Below, one piece after another: positions 25,449 through 36,974 of a DNA stretch of 64,000 nucleotides. The position numbers and the translations under genes are program-made. Source of the DNA: Mercurialis annua (Eukaryota; Streptophyta; Magnoliopsida; Malpighiales; Euphorbiaceae); NCBI RefSeq assembly GCF_937616625.2, contig NC_065571.1, forward strand, positions 5,644,501-5,708,500, written 5' to 3'. The notes under the pieces are model-generated. The model was not told where the DNA came from. It did not search any database and saw only the letters and a list, made by a program, of their open reading frames with translations. Each line of letters begins with the position of its first letter. Position 1 is the first letter of the stretch.

Positions 25449-26042
25449 TAGTTTTTATAATAGAAAGGTCTATAATTTAATCTTTGGTAGCTCTTAATTT
25501 TTTTAAAGTCTAAATGTATATCAATTTTAGCGAGTTTGCAATTACAATAAAAAAAATTAAATTTGGTCATACCGGATTCAAAATATCATTTTTTTAGCAA
25601 TTCATAACATCCGATGATACTTTGATAAAGAAAATGCTGACATAGCAACCAGAATATACATTATTCTGCAACCACATATGCATTTTTAGTTTTCCATGTT
25701 AAATCTATCATGCCTTTTAGCAGCAAATGAAGCCGGTGATTCAAAATTCAAAATCATAAAAAGAAAGCGATATTTTTTTTTCTTATCTAAAGTTCTTTGC
25801 AGCGAAATACAAATTTTGATAATGATTTTTGTTATCCAGGCAAAACCAGAGACACTGTTGTACTCTTAAATTATGATCATTTCTTAAAAAAAATTAGGTG
25901 GCTTAATTATTTGACTTAATATCAAATAATCATAAGTGATAATCTCCGTTTAGTTTTTATTCTTGACATAAAAATAGTCGTCCGTTAATATCAAACATTT
26001 ACAGGTGTAAGAGTTTTAAAAAATAATAACCGCTTTTGATAA
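25449..26042. other. Gene-free AT-rich spacer
   Basis: Nothing recognisable is present. The stretch separates the 620-bp MITE from the large Helitron-like element. Confidence 0.5.
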
Positions 26043-29000
26043 TCTATCTACTATATATATATAAAGCAGGACATTTTCTCCCTTTGATTGACATGTGGCA
26101 TTATTATAATGACTCTTATATATTTTATTTTTATAATATTTATTTATTTCCTTTCTTTAATTTTAATTCTCAAATCAATTCTCTCGCATTTAATTTTGTT
26201 ATGGAAAATGATAATCAATTACCAATTACATTAATGGTTATTATATTTGTAAATATTATATGGTTACTATTCTGATCATTACTTTCCTAAATAAAATGTA
26301 GCTAATTATTTTGACTACTTAATTGTTCATGTTTTCACTTTAATTTCTTGGCTATAATTACCTTAAAAAACATAATTGACTAAATCAAATAAATAGCTCT
26401 CTTAAAAAAAACGTTACTAATTTAATTACCAATAATTTTACATATGTTAATGATAGTATTTGATGACATGACTTAAATTATCAATCCATATGGACCTTTC
26501 CTTAAAAAAAACAATTGAATTTGATATAAAATTTATGAAAAGATTTTTCTTATATTAAACCTATTTTTATAAAATATAACAATAAATAAATAGGCCACAG
26601 AAACTTAATAATTGTTTTAGTTAAAAAACAAACAATTGCACATTCATCTCTTTATTATTACATTTTATATTCTCTTCTCAATTCCATATTTCACTTTTAT
26701 ATCAAATTGGTTTAAATATTTTTAAAGATTCCAGTGGTGGAGGTAATATAAATTTTATGTAAAATATATTTCATTTATCAATTGTAAACTTAAAATTTTA
26801 AAACTAATTAATTTAAAGACTACACTATAATTGACAACTATAAAATTTTAAATATTGAATGTGTATGAATAATTGTTGAAGCATTTTTCCCAAAATGATT
26901 GAATCTACATAAAACCAAAATTTAATGTAATAAATGCTAAGCAAATGTAACCTAACAATCAAAAGAATATATAATAGGGTTTTAAACTACAATTGATAGA
27001 TTTCAAGGTAAGTTTTCTACTTTTTTTATGTATTGACTATAATTTCTTTTGCAATGTTCTTTAGTCATTTGATTTTTTTTAATTTAATTATATCAAATGA
27101 TATATCTTAATTAATAACTTTTATGCAGGAATTGAGAAAAGTTGCTCATAATATAGTATTCAATCATAAGGTTTAACCATCAATCTTCATTTTTATTTTC
27201 TAAATTTTGATATCAGTTTACTATTTCTCACAATCATTTTCATAGTTGTCTCTTTTATATTCCTATCCTGTTTCTTTCTACAATAATATGGTAAGGTTTT
27301 CTATTTGGTTGTTAATATATTTTTCTTAATTGATATTGGACACTCTTACAAATCACAATCATATTCATATTTATTTATTTAAATTTAAATTTTTTTAATT
27401 CGTATGGTAATATTTAATTGATTTGTTAATATAATCTGATAAAATTATTATAGGAATTTAAAAAAACAAACTTTTACTCCTAACAAATTAGACTAAACGT
27501 CAAATGACATTCCCACATTGATCCTCTAATTAATGGCCCTATGAGTATTACTAAATATTAAATATTTCCAAATGAGAGCTAAATAAAGAAATATATCACT
27601 GACATATTTTTTTTCTAAATATACTAATACCATATTTTAATAATTTTAAATTTCAATTAATCGGAGTTGTAAGATCGAATAAGTTCATAAAATTAGGGAT
27701 AAATTATATACATTTTTTCAATAACCATATAAATTGTCCTTAATTGATAATTTGTATCAAATTGAGGAGGAAAATGAAATTTTATTGGAAAATTTGAATA
27801 AATTTACTACACCATTCAATCCATTTCCATTTTAAAAAAAATTATTATTAATTTATACACAATTTTAAAATTTCTAATTTATATTTTAATTTTTGTTTCA
27901 TCTTAATTAATTATAAATTTTAAATAATTAACAATAATTTTCATTTTCATAATATGGAGTATAATTTAGTAGAGATTCTCAGATTTTTTTCCCAATGTAT
28001 TTTTTTATCTAATTACCATATCTGTAGCTACAAAAGCTAACATTGCCTTTATTTGTAATAAGTTAACAATATTGACTTAAATTTCACATTTTATACCTAC
28101 TAAAAGGGAAAACTGAGTATCGAATAAGGTAACAGCAAGAAAATCTATCATTAATAAAAACATTAGGTGATAAAAGTGGATTTAAAAAGATTTTATAGTA
28201 AGTTAACATATATAACAGCCAAAAAATAATTAGAATTGAATATTAAATATATATTGAAGAGGGTAACAACAAATAATATGTCATTATAAAAAACGTTAGC
28301 TAATAAAAAAAGAGATTTGAAAAGATGTGTTTGTAGTAACGTTATAGTAAATAAGGTAACAACCAAAACTAATGAGTAGCTAGCAAAAAGGTTAGAAATT
28401 AATGTAATGGCATGGCAAATTTCTATTTAAACTCATGTTGTAGTTTGTTCATGCCATGATAATTATTTTTTGTGTTGGGATTATAATTTTGTTGATAACA
28501 CGGCAGATAGACCATTTCAGCGTTGGTGGATAGTGATGCACATTTATCTTCCAACATTCAGATGGACGTCCACCTTCTTTAGACACATTTTGTAATTCAC
28601 TTGCTATTTAACGGGTAATATTTGTTGGTATATATTCTTTATTTCTTGCTCTAATTTTTTTTGTAAATAACTTTAAAATGATGGATATGATTGTTTTAAA
28701 TTCCCTTTTACTTATTAATTTAAAAGCTATTTGCAGGAGAATCCGACAACAGTTGGTAAAATAACTGAGGTTTGTATAGTTTTAAGAAAAATGAATGTTG
28801 TGAAAGAAGAATTAGCATATCTAATAGTATATATGTATAATGCTCGACTATTAATTAATGTGTTTTGAAAAAAAAAATTAATGTGTTTTGAATAATATAG
28901 GTACAAGAAAATAAATTGACAAAGCTATTTATCTATGGAAATTAACATACAGTTGAATCACATTATATGAGTACAAGTTTAAAGGAGACAAAAAGTTGAA

Positions 29001-30668
29001 AGAATTGATTATATTACAAAAGCTTCATACTTTATATTATGAATGCGAGTGTTTTTGATAGGAGACGGTGTGTGGTCCAACATAATAGTAAGATTATTTG
29101 CTTGGTAAAACAATTTCAATGTTTTAAAATATAAATTTTTATTAAGAATAAGGTGAACAATTATGAAGGAGACTAATTATTTTGAATTATTTTACAAGTG
29201 CTTAGCTCTTTTTCTAAATAGTTTTTATTTGGAGATTATTGACTAAGAATTTTTTTGAATCGTCACAAATTTTGTATAAGTATTAAGAAAACAAGACAAG
29301 CTATAAATGACATAGTTGGAATCGTACAAGAAACAACGTCAGAACCCTTCAATGACTTAGAGTTATGCAAATGAATTTCACTTGAGCATCATTCTTCTTT
29401 TCATAATGAAGGAATCATATGTATTAAATTTATGAAGATTTAATGAAGAAAAGTAGGAGGTTTTTAATCATTTTTAAATATATGTATTTCAAATTTATAA
29501 TTATATAATAAAAATATTTATTTATTTGAAATCATATGTTTATATTTAATCTTCAATCACATGTAACATTTATTATTCTTATTACTATTAAAGGATGACA
29601 AGTTTAGTATGCAACAAAAAAATAAATAGAAAAATAAAAATAAAAAATTACAAATTATTGAAATAAATATTTGATATAAGTATATGCTTTAAAGAATTAA
29701 TAACATATTAGAGATAAAAATTAATAAAAAGATTTACATAATTATTTATCAAATATATAATATATACTATTTTTCTCCATAAATAAATATATAGCATATT
29801 ATAGTATTCATTTAGGAATTACACATTTATAATTTAATTTATTTTGAATTAATAATGAAATTATTAACTTAAAATTATAAACAGTTAAATAAAAAAATTA
29901 TTATAGGATATAGAACATATGATTGATAATATAATTTATACTTTTCTTATTTGACACATTCCAATCCCACAATATTTTCATATTGTTTATAATTTTCATG
30001 ACATCACATTATTTATTTTGATGACCTTATTAACAAAAAGAAAAAAGGTATAATAAATTTTAATTGCAATTTAGAATTTAAAATAATAACTGGAAATATT
30101 TATTTAGTTTATTATGAAATTAATTTGGTATGATAGATGCAAATGAAGTTGTGTAAATAAAAAAAAATTAAAAATCTAGCGTAGAAAAGATAAACCTATA
30201 AATTTGAGATGAGTTGTTATTTGTTTTGAATAAACAAATACAAATATAACCTCTAAAGCAGTAGTATAAAATATTAAAATTTTAAAAATAGTTAAAAGAG
30301 GTGATCTATTTTTTAGTTTTATTAATTAAGAAATAGAAATAAAATTCGATACGAACATGAGTTGTGTATTATAAAACGTAATCTTAACAAGCCGTACCTT
30401 GAAAATTACTAACATTTAGAATTAACACTTATAATGAAAACTAATTTACTTATTTTATCTTTTGAAAACAATTTAATAGCTGCAAATATTTAACTACAAA
30501 AATATTAATTTATCATAATACCTAAATATAAAATAAGTTACAATTAGTTCATAAACATAATTTTATAAATAAAAAATACAATCAAAATCTTACTAATTAA
30601 AATTTATAAAAAGTATTAATAAAAAATAAAATAAACAAAAAATGTGCAACGCACAGGTCTAAAGCTAG
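26043..30668 (+). mobile_element. Helitron-like element, 4.6 kb, no intact protein
   Basis: The 5' end is TC in tctatctactatatatata. The 3' end is CTAG (CTRR), preceded at 13 nt by a perfect hairpin tgtgc-aac-gcaca (30643-30655). It lies between a host A (26042) and T (30669). The same spacing is found in the 555-bp Helitron at 12301, which supports both calls. The interior is over 75% A/T by eye and no reading frame longer than about 80 codons is open, so Rep/helicase is absent or destroyed. A somewhat less AT-rich patch with possible splice signals (28490-28780, cagcgttggtggatagtgat then a gcag acceptor) may be captured or old element-coding sequence. I could not identify it. Confidence 0.7.
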
Positions 30669-31373
30669 TTTAGAATGGAACAAGATGCATAACCTTATTC
30701 ATAGACCACCTAATAAGATAACAATTAAATTACATAATTACTTTACCATCACAATAATTAAATTCTTAACTATCTGATAAAAAATAAAGACAAATAAATT
30801 TTTTATAAAGAAAGACAGCAAACATGATAAAGTTAATGTGGTCTCCGTCTATACTTTTAAAAGGTTTTGATCTATTTTTTTATTGATTCACATATAAATT
30901 GAAATTTATGTATGCTTCGTCAATACACTTTTAACCAACCAAACAAAATGATAAAAAATATTTAGATATTTGTTTTATTCTATTGAAAATAAAACAACTT
31001 AAAATGGAATTAATGACTGCTTTTAATGGCAAGAATAATTTATTGACGGCTATTGAAGAGAAAAATAGATAAAAAATTAGACGACTAGAGTTTTTTTATT
31101 TGAAAAAAAAGAGAGAAAATACAATTTTTATTTAGTTAATTAAATATTCGAGCACAAAATGAATTTATTAACGTGCGTGGAGTGTAATTGGAAATAAAAA
31201 AACTATCGTTGGAGCCTCACAACTTGAACTAATGAGTGGATTGGTTATTTGACGAGAAATGTTATATTCTTGCTTAGTCACTTGAAAACAATATTCAGTT
31301 TTTCCAATAAACTTAATTTTTTTAAAACCGAAATACGCTTATCAAAACTAGACTTCAGTTGATAAAATTAAAA
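30669..31373. other. Gene-free AT-rich spacer
   Basis: No gene, RNA or repeat structure is recognised between the Helitron-like element and the MITE at 31374. Confidence 0.5.
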
Positions 31374-31717
31374 AGCCTAATGGTAAAAAAAAACAAACCT
31401 TTACGACTTGTTACAATTATATCTAAACCTTTCAATTTTTGCAATAATATCCAAATTGCATTTTTTTTAGTAATAATAGTCAAATTGATGGCTAAATTTA
31501 TTGTTTTCAATTAAGATATTAGGCTATTATTATGTTTTGATAATAATATAGTAAAAGTCCCAAAAATGGCAAAAAACCTCAAAAAAATTCACATAAAAAG
31601 TGTAATTTGGATATAATTGCAACAAAATAATGCAATTTGGATATTATTGCAAAAATTAAAAGGTTTGAATATAATTGCAACAAGTCGTAAAGGTTTGAGT
31701 TTTTTTTCCATTAAGGC
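31374..31717. mobile_element. MULE-type MITE, 344 bp, 9-bp TSD
   Basis: The left arm agcctaatggtaaaaaaa...cctttacgacttgttacaat is matched by its reverse complement on the right, ending ccattaaggc. The arms are about 85-90 bp. The 9-bp duplication aaattaaaa flanks it (31365-31373 and 31718-31726). The element at 34859-35119 is a second, more decayed member of the same family. Confidence 0.8.
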
Positions 31718-31726
31718 AAATTAAAA

Positions 31727-32830
31727 TATTTGGTCATAGATGAAAAAATAAAAATAAAATTCTTTTGAAAATATTAAATAAATATTTGCAATTGAAATGT
31801 ATTCAACAAAACTAAGCTAAAATCAGCGTATTTTAAAAAGTTCAACTGTAAATGAAAAAATAAAAAAGATTTGATATTTTTCTAATAGTTAATCTATATT
31901 CAGGGTGAGTTTTTGATGGGATTAGTGGAGGAATTTGAAATCGGCACAGAAGTAGAATTATTTAGGATATTGTCACTATTCAAGATGCTGCAGATATGAT
32001 TGAGAACCTTATTGCATATAATTCTCAAAACTAGTTTGGATCAAGAGTTCAAGAAATTGTTCTACATTTCAAACTATTTTTAATTAATTTCCTGCATTTA
32101 CCTTTTTATAAGTTACTCTGCTTCTTGCAAGAAACTGTATAAGCCTCTCTGTATTCTTTTTGTCATTGTCATCAATTCAATATGTTATCATTCTATAAAG
32201 GCCTAACGCTTTAAAAAAAATCCAACCATTTAGCCTTTTTTAATCATATTCCGACGTTAAAAACTTGTAAATTTTATCCTATTTTATATTTTTGTGTTTT
32301 AACTACACCCTAATAAAAGTATTGTTGTAAATATATCTACCTATATTAAGGGTAAATAAATAATTTATAAAGCTCGATTAGACACACAAGCTTATCAAAC
32401 CAAATATTTTGTAGTTTAATTCGACTTGGCTTGATAATTAAGTCGAGTGACTCGAATTCGAACTAAACTCAACTTGATATCGATCTTTAATACTTTTCGA
32501 ATCAATTTTAAATAACTTGCGAGTTAACGCAACTCCGATACACTCCTAATGCTACCATGGAAATTCTTTGATTATTGTTTATGTTTAGTTATATGGAAAG
32601 ATTTTTCCATCTTTGAAACCCTAACCCTAAATGGATTCACATTAATGTAGATCAATTTAGACTTGGGATTCTTCAAGAGAAATGATGACAATGAGAAGTA
32701 GACAAAAGCATATTAACCTAACCAGCATTATTATTTTATCATTCATAATTAGTTAACATGTGACACATTTTGTTTACAAAAATTTCACCTAATACATGGC
32801 CTCTCACATGCTTTTTTGCAATAATAATTA
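31727..32830. other. Gene-free region
   Basis: No gene is supported. A less AT-rich patch at 31900-32200 (ggaggaatttgaaatcggca, then gaaactgtataagcctctc, and an A-run near 32212) looks like the tail of an old retroelement, but no frame or domain can be read. Confidence 0.4.
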
Positions 32831-33105
32831 CTCCCTCCGGTCCATAATATTTGTCGCATTTGAGAATTTCTTTTGGTCCATAATATTTGTCACATTAGAG
32901 TTTTAAGAAAGCATTAATTGCTATTTTTCCAAAATTATCCCTAGCAATAAATACTTTGTAAGGGTAAAAGAACTAGTCAAACATAAAATAAGTGGTAATT
33001 AATATGGACAATTTAATAAAACTATACACAAATTAAAACATATTTATTGTTTTTTTAATCTATATGAAATGGCCAAATGCGACAAATATTATGGATCGGA
33101 GGGAG
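32831..33105. mobile_element. Stowaway-like MITE, 275 bp, TA TSD
   Basis: The ends ctccctccggtccataatat and atattatggatcggagggag are inverted, flanked by TA on each side. The motif tccataatatttgtcgcatt occurs at the left end and nearly repeats immediately after it. Its complement aatgcgacaaatattatgga is at the right. This is a typical ctccctccg-type Tc1/mariner MITE of plants. Confidence 0.85.
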
Positions 33106-33697
33106 TATCATTTGTCTCCATATTGGTTTGGATCAAGATGAGAGAAATCCTGCTGAATTGCTCACTTACTGGAAACCACTTCAATACATATTGCACTAAA
33201 TTGCTATATACGCATTCAACTAGGGGTGGTATTACATTCTCGTCAAACCGAATCGAAAATTTAGAGAACTAATTCTTCATATTAAACCGAGTTAGTCGGT
33301 TAAATTGACTTTTCAATCGCTTTATACTAAAACTTAACTAATTTATTCTATGTTTAAAACCGAACTGCTAAGAAAATCACATTCTCAAAATATCAAACTG
33401 AGTTTATCGTTTTAATTATTTAATTTGGTTCGACTTTCACGCATCCCTGCGTTTAACTCATAACAAGATAAAATAACAAAAAAAATGAAGAAAAAAAAAA
33501 TAGTGCATCACTGCACAGTCTGCACGAAAACTTATCCAAATTTATTCTACGCCGATTCATTTTCGTAATCATGAAAACTTCAATATAACTTTAAATTTAC
33601 AACTAAAAAATTAAAATTCCGCTGTCTTTCTAACTCAGCGTTCCGTTTCAGCATTTTCATTTCCGTGCCATAATGTTCTATCCAACAAAGTAATAAC
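33106..33697. other. Intergenic, 3' side of the AGP gene
   Basis: It contains a cggttcgg-rich repeat fragment (about 33221-33447, starting aggggtggtatt and ending cgcatccct) of the hAT-like family and the 3' region of the AGP gene. No other gene is seen. Confidence 0.5.
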
Positions 33698-34069
33698 TTA
33701 CATTTTGAGAAGTAGCAGTAACCAATATGATATACATCCAACAAAAACACTCGAGTTCACTAAACTTTGAGGTGAGGCACAGGAAGCTGGAAATGGAGAA
33801 AATGCAGAATCAGGGCCTAGTGCAGCCCAATGATCATCATCATCGGGATTAGGTGGGCTCGGAGTTGAGGAAATGGTCGGCAGAGATGAGACAGCCGGAG
33901 AAGGCAAGGTTTCCCCCGGAGAAGGCAGGAGCGGAGCAATATCCGGTGACAGTTCTTCGAAAGGATCAGAAAGTGGAAGAGAGTCCGAATTTAGCAGAGC
34001 AGCTGATGATGAAGAAAATAATGGAAAGGTTATTAATAAAGATGCAATAAAGAACCAAAAAGAGGCCAT
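33698..34069 (-). CDS. Classical arabinogalactan protein (AGP25-27 like)
   Basis: A 123-residue intronless frame starts at MASFWFF. An ATG ten codons upstream (34099) is also open, but the chosen start gives a standard signal peptide (about residues 1-25, ending SSSSAA). The mature part is rich in Pro, Ser, Ala and Asp with SPDIAPLLPSPGE, SSTPSPPNPD and ALGPDSAFSP. These SP/AP/TP dipeptides are the usual sites of Pro hydroxylation and arabinogalactan addition. The C-terminus (SVFVGCISYWLLLLLKM) is a short hydrophobic GPI-anchor signal. AGPs sit on the outer face of the plasma membrane and in the wall. The resemblance to the small Arabidopsis AGP25/26/27 group is from memory of the PDSAFSP-type motif and is an inference. 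The gene stands alone between repeats. Confidence 0.8.
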   Translation of the reverse strand: MASFWFFIASLLITFPLFSSSSAALLNSDSLPLSDPFEELSPDIAPLLPSPGETLPSPAVSSLPTISSTPSPPNPDDDDHWAALGPDSAFSPFPASCASPQSLVNSSVFVGCISYWLLLLLKM

Positions 34070-34099
34070 TCTAATGATGAAGAAAATCAAATGGTGCAT

Positions 34100-34858
34100 T
34101 TAATTATTGGAGAGTAGTAAATTATCAAAGTTTTTGTGTGAGGAAAATATGTGGGGTAGACAGTAATGATTCAAGCTTTTTGAAGGTCTGACTTAAGAGC
34201 ATTATATGGGCCACATGGGACTCGTGGTAGGGTATGCATCCGGTTCAAATCCAACTAAAGCAAATTGAAATTTTAGTTTTTTTTTTTTTTTTTCAATTGA
34301 ATGAGCCGAATTTATAAGAATAGTGATTTTTATAAGCCAAATCGGTGAGTTGGGATGATTTTTCAGTTTGGTTCGAGTTGTATTTTGTATTCAAACTTAA
34401 TTGAAAACTCTTATATAGAAAATCAAATTGAACCAAACTGTTTATAAATTTAATTATTCAATTTGATTCGGTTTTCACACATATCAACGGTGGTGATGAG
34501 AAATGGAGGTTAGTTGGCATGTATTTGCAAGAGACAAAAATTTGGTGAACTTAGTTGGATTGGGATTCCCCTCAAGTTGATTTTAAATTTGAAGGGGTCA
34601 TGTTCACGATCTACACCGTTCGTTATAAAATAAACGGTGTAGATAAAAAAAACACAATTTTAATCAAATTAATTATACCGTTTATTTTATAATAAACGGT
34701 GTATATCGTGAATATAACCCTCTCAAGATCAAATGAATTTGAGGGAATCTCAATCCAATTTAGTTTCATATATTTGTTTCTTGGCATTGTAGATTGATGA
34801 TTGATTCTTGGGGTTTTCTTAATCTAAATATAATCAGATCTTTCATTTATTAATTTTA
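34100..34858. other. AGP upstream region with two small repeats
   Basis: Directly upstream of the AGP gene lie its promoter, a cggttcaaat/tttgattcggttttcaca repeat (about 34228-34490) of the hAT-like family, and a foldback at 34540-34745. The foldback contains the inverted pair cgatctacaccg...ataaaataaacggtgtagat and tataccgtttattttataataaacggtg. No gene is seen. Confidence 0.5.
34540..34745. repeat. Foldback repeat, about 205 bp
   Basis: The outer arms ggattgggattcccctcaa and ttgagggaatctcaatcca are inverted. Inside, cacgatctacaccgtt and aacggtgtatatcgtg pair again. A related copy lies near 8598-8817. It is non-coding and probably a MITE. The target duplication is unclear. Confidence 0.6.
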
Positions 34859-35119
34859 AATCTAATGGTAAAAAATATCCAAATTTTTATAATTTGTTGT
34901 AATTTAAATAAAATTATTTAATTTTTATAATAATAGCCAAATTGATTTTTTTATTACAATAATAGCCAAATTGCTGACTAAACTTGCAACAAAAAAATGC
35001 AAGTTTGGCTATCATTGTAATTAAAAAAAAATGCAATTTCACTAATATTACAGAAATTACAAAATTTAGGTTGAATTGCAATAAATCGTAAAGATTTGAA
35101 TTTTTTTAACCGTTAAACC
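34859..35119. mobile_element. MULE-type MITE, 261 bp, 9-bp TSD
   Basis: It is flanked by the perfect 9-bp duplication ttaatttta (34850-34858 and 35120-35128). The arms aatctaatggtaaaaaatat and the complement ending aaccgttaaacc are imperfect inverted repeats. The inner motif ataatagccaaattg is shared with the 31374-31717 family. Confidence 0.7.
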
Positions 35120-35128
35120 TTAATTTTA

Positions 35129-36049
35129 TCAAGTTAATTGATTACTTTCTAATTTGTAGTATATTTGTATACTAAGCAGTCGAGCTTAAAAATGACACAC
35201 GTAAAAATTACTTGTCTATCAGTCTCTGACTGTATCTTCGATCTAAAGTAAATCCATTAAAGATAAAGGTTAATCATCTAAAAATATTCCACATTTACTT
35301 TTTCGCATTTATATCTCAATATTAATATTTTTATCACATTTTTCAACTTTTAATTTCAAATATAGCTATTTATTGAAAAAAATAGATTTAAAAATATTCA
35401 AACATGTACCTTCATATTTGACACATAATCTAAATAAAAAAATTATATTTTGAAAAGTACTAAAGATTAAAATTGTTTATCAAATATGAAAGGTGTGTTT
35501 GAACATTTTTTGTCTGGAATTCCAATTTTAAAATGTAAGTACATTTAAAATAAAAAAATAAGATAAAATTGATAATTTTAAAAAATTGGAATATAAATAA
35601 AAAAATAAGTATTGTTTGAATGGGTACATTTTAAAATCAATATTATTTTCATGGACAATTAACATAACTTTGTGGACAATTTACCCTTTCAACTTGTAAA
35701 TATGGACAATTAATATATAAATTAAGTTTGTGGACAAATTAGTCATGAATATGGTGACTATGGTCAATTAACTCCATTTTCACAAATTAACTTACAAGCT
35801 GAATGGCAAATTACCAATTGAGTGAACAATTGGCTTACAATTTGAAGGGGTATACATTTACAATAATGAAGAAAATCACAAAAAGATGGATATTGAAAAA
35901 AATTACTAAAAAAGAATTAGTTAATCATAATCATCAAATTTACGACTAATTTGCTTATAAAATAAATATTATATATTAATTGTTTATTACTTATAAATTA
36001 AGGGGTTAAATTACTATTTAAGTCTAAACTTAATTGTAAATCAAATAAT
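35129..36049. other. Gene-free AT-rich region with short repeats
   Basis: At 35640-35830 the word tggacaatta or tggacaaatt recurs about six times (a loose minisatellite). At about 35285-35640 a weak inverted similarity exists (cacatttactttttcgcatttat with its approximate complement). No gene is seen. Confidence 0.45.
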
Positions 36050-36340
36050 GAAGTTTGTTCATTTTGTTAACTAAAACAAAGGAAGTGGTGGTAGAGATGT
36101 CGATAAGTCGAATCGGATGCAATAAAAGTGGTGGCAGATATTTAAAATCTGGTCTTGTTGCTTTGGAACTCATTTTTGAGAATTGTGTCAATTTAGTAAA
36201 ACAGTTTAATAATATTTTATTTTTATCTGCGAATCGAGCTGCACATTTAGTAGCGTAAAATGTCCATTTTATTTCAGATCATCATAAGTGATTAACTGTC
36301 TTGTATTATTAATGAGATTCCGCTTTTATTAAAAAAAAAA
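36050..36340 (+). mobile_element. LINE 3' fragment with RNase H-like end and poly(A)
   Basis: One frame ends NNILFLSANRAAHLVA and then stops. The SANRAAHxxA signature is the C-terminal end of the RNase H-like domain of plant L1-type non-LTR elements. It is followed by about 80 bp of 3' sequence ending ttattaatgagattccgctt and an A-run (36331-36340). Upstream parts are too decayed to read. The MULE MITE at 36368 lies just beyond the poly(A). Confidence 0.5.
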
Positions 36341-36367
36341 CAACAAACAAAGGAATGAAACATATTC

Positions 36368-36719
36368 GAACAAAGGGTCAACGCGCCCCTAAACTTGTAA
36401 CACGGGGTCATCTAACCCAATTTATACTTGTTTGAGCAACTAACCCCAAAATTCTTTATTTTTGAATCAAATAACCCATAATTATATTTTTAAAACGCGT
36501 AAAATATAAATCGAAGGTAAGGTATGCAAATTAATAATTAGATATTTTCCTAATTGTTGCGATATAATTATTCTAAATTTATTTTTTGAAATAAAAATAT
36601 AAATTATGGGGTTATTTGACTCAAAAATGAAGAGTTTCAGGGTTAGTTGCTCAAACAAATATAAATTGGGTTAGATGACCCCGTGTTACAAGTTCAGGGG
36701 GCGCGTTAACCCTTTGTTC
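36368..36719. mobile_element. MULE-type MITE, 352 bp, 10-bp TSD (family with 63084 copy)
   Basis: The ends gaacaaagggtcaacgcgcc and ggcgcgttaaccctttgttc are inverted repeats. The similarity extends about 100 bp inward (cacggggtcatctaaccc...). The 10-bp duplication aaacatattc flanks it exactly (36358-36367 and 36720-36729). It lies 255 bp before the DHQD/SDH start codon, inside its promoter or leader. The copy at 63084-63435 has the same length and orientation-independent structure. Confidence 0.92.
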
Positions 36720-36729
36720 AAACATATTC

Positions 36730-36974
36730 TGATGGGGGAGTAGGTCCCAAGATTTTCCTCAGGTTGATGATGGCGGATAGCCTGATTTTAGCAGCAATAT
36801 GTCAAGAAACGACGTCGTATCCCCTAGCAAAAAACAACAAAGACTGATATTGACATTATCACTCACCTACTACTTCATCATCTTCTTCTGCTACAATATT
36901 ATGCTATTTCTTATCAACACTTAAACCACCTAACATTCTCTCTGCCACCATTGTTGCAAGCTAAGAATCATCGA
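36730..36974 (+). promoter_or_regulatory. Proximal promoter and leader of the DHQD/SDH gene
   Basis: About 245 bp separate the MITE from the start codon. The palindrome acgacgtcgt (about 36810) contains GACGTC, a core bound by plant bZIP factors. A pyrimidine-rich stretch (catcatcttcttctgctac) and ctctctgccaccattg resemble a leader. If transcription starts upstream of 36765, a 26-codon upstream frame (MMADSL...) would precede the main start. No experimental start site can be read from the sequence. Confidence 0.35.

Noticed and set aside
36766..36846. Upstream frame MMADSL... before DHQD/SDH
   Set aside because: It may lie outside the transcript and has only 26 codons. It is noted under the promoter entry and not called as a gene.
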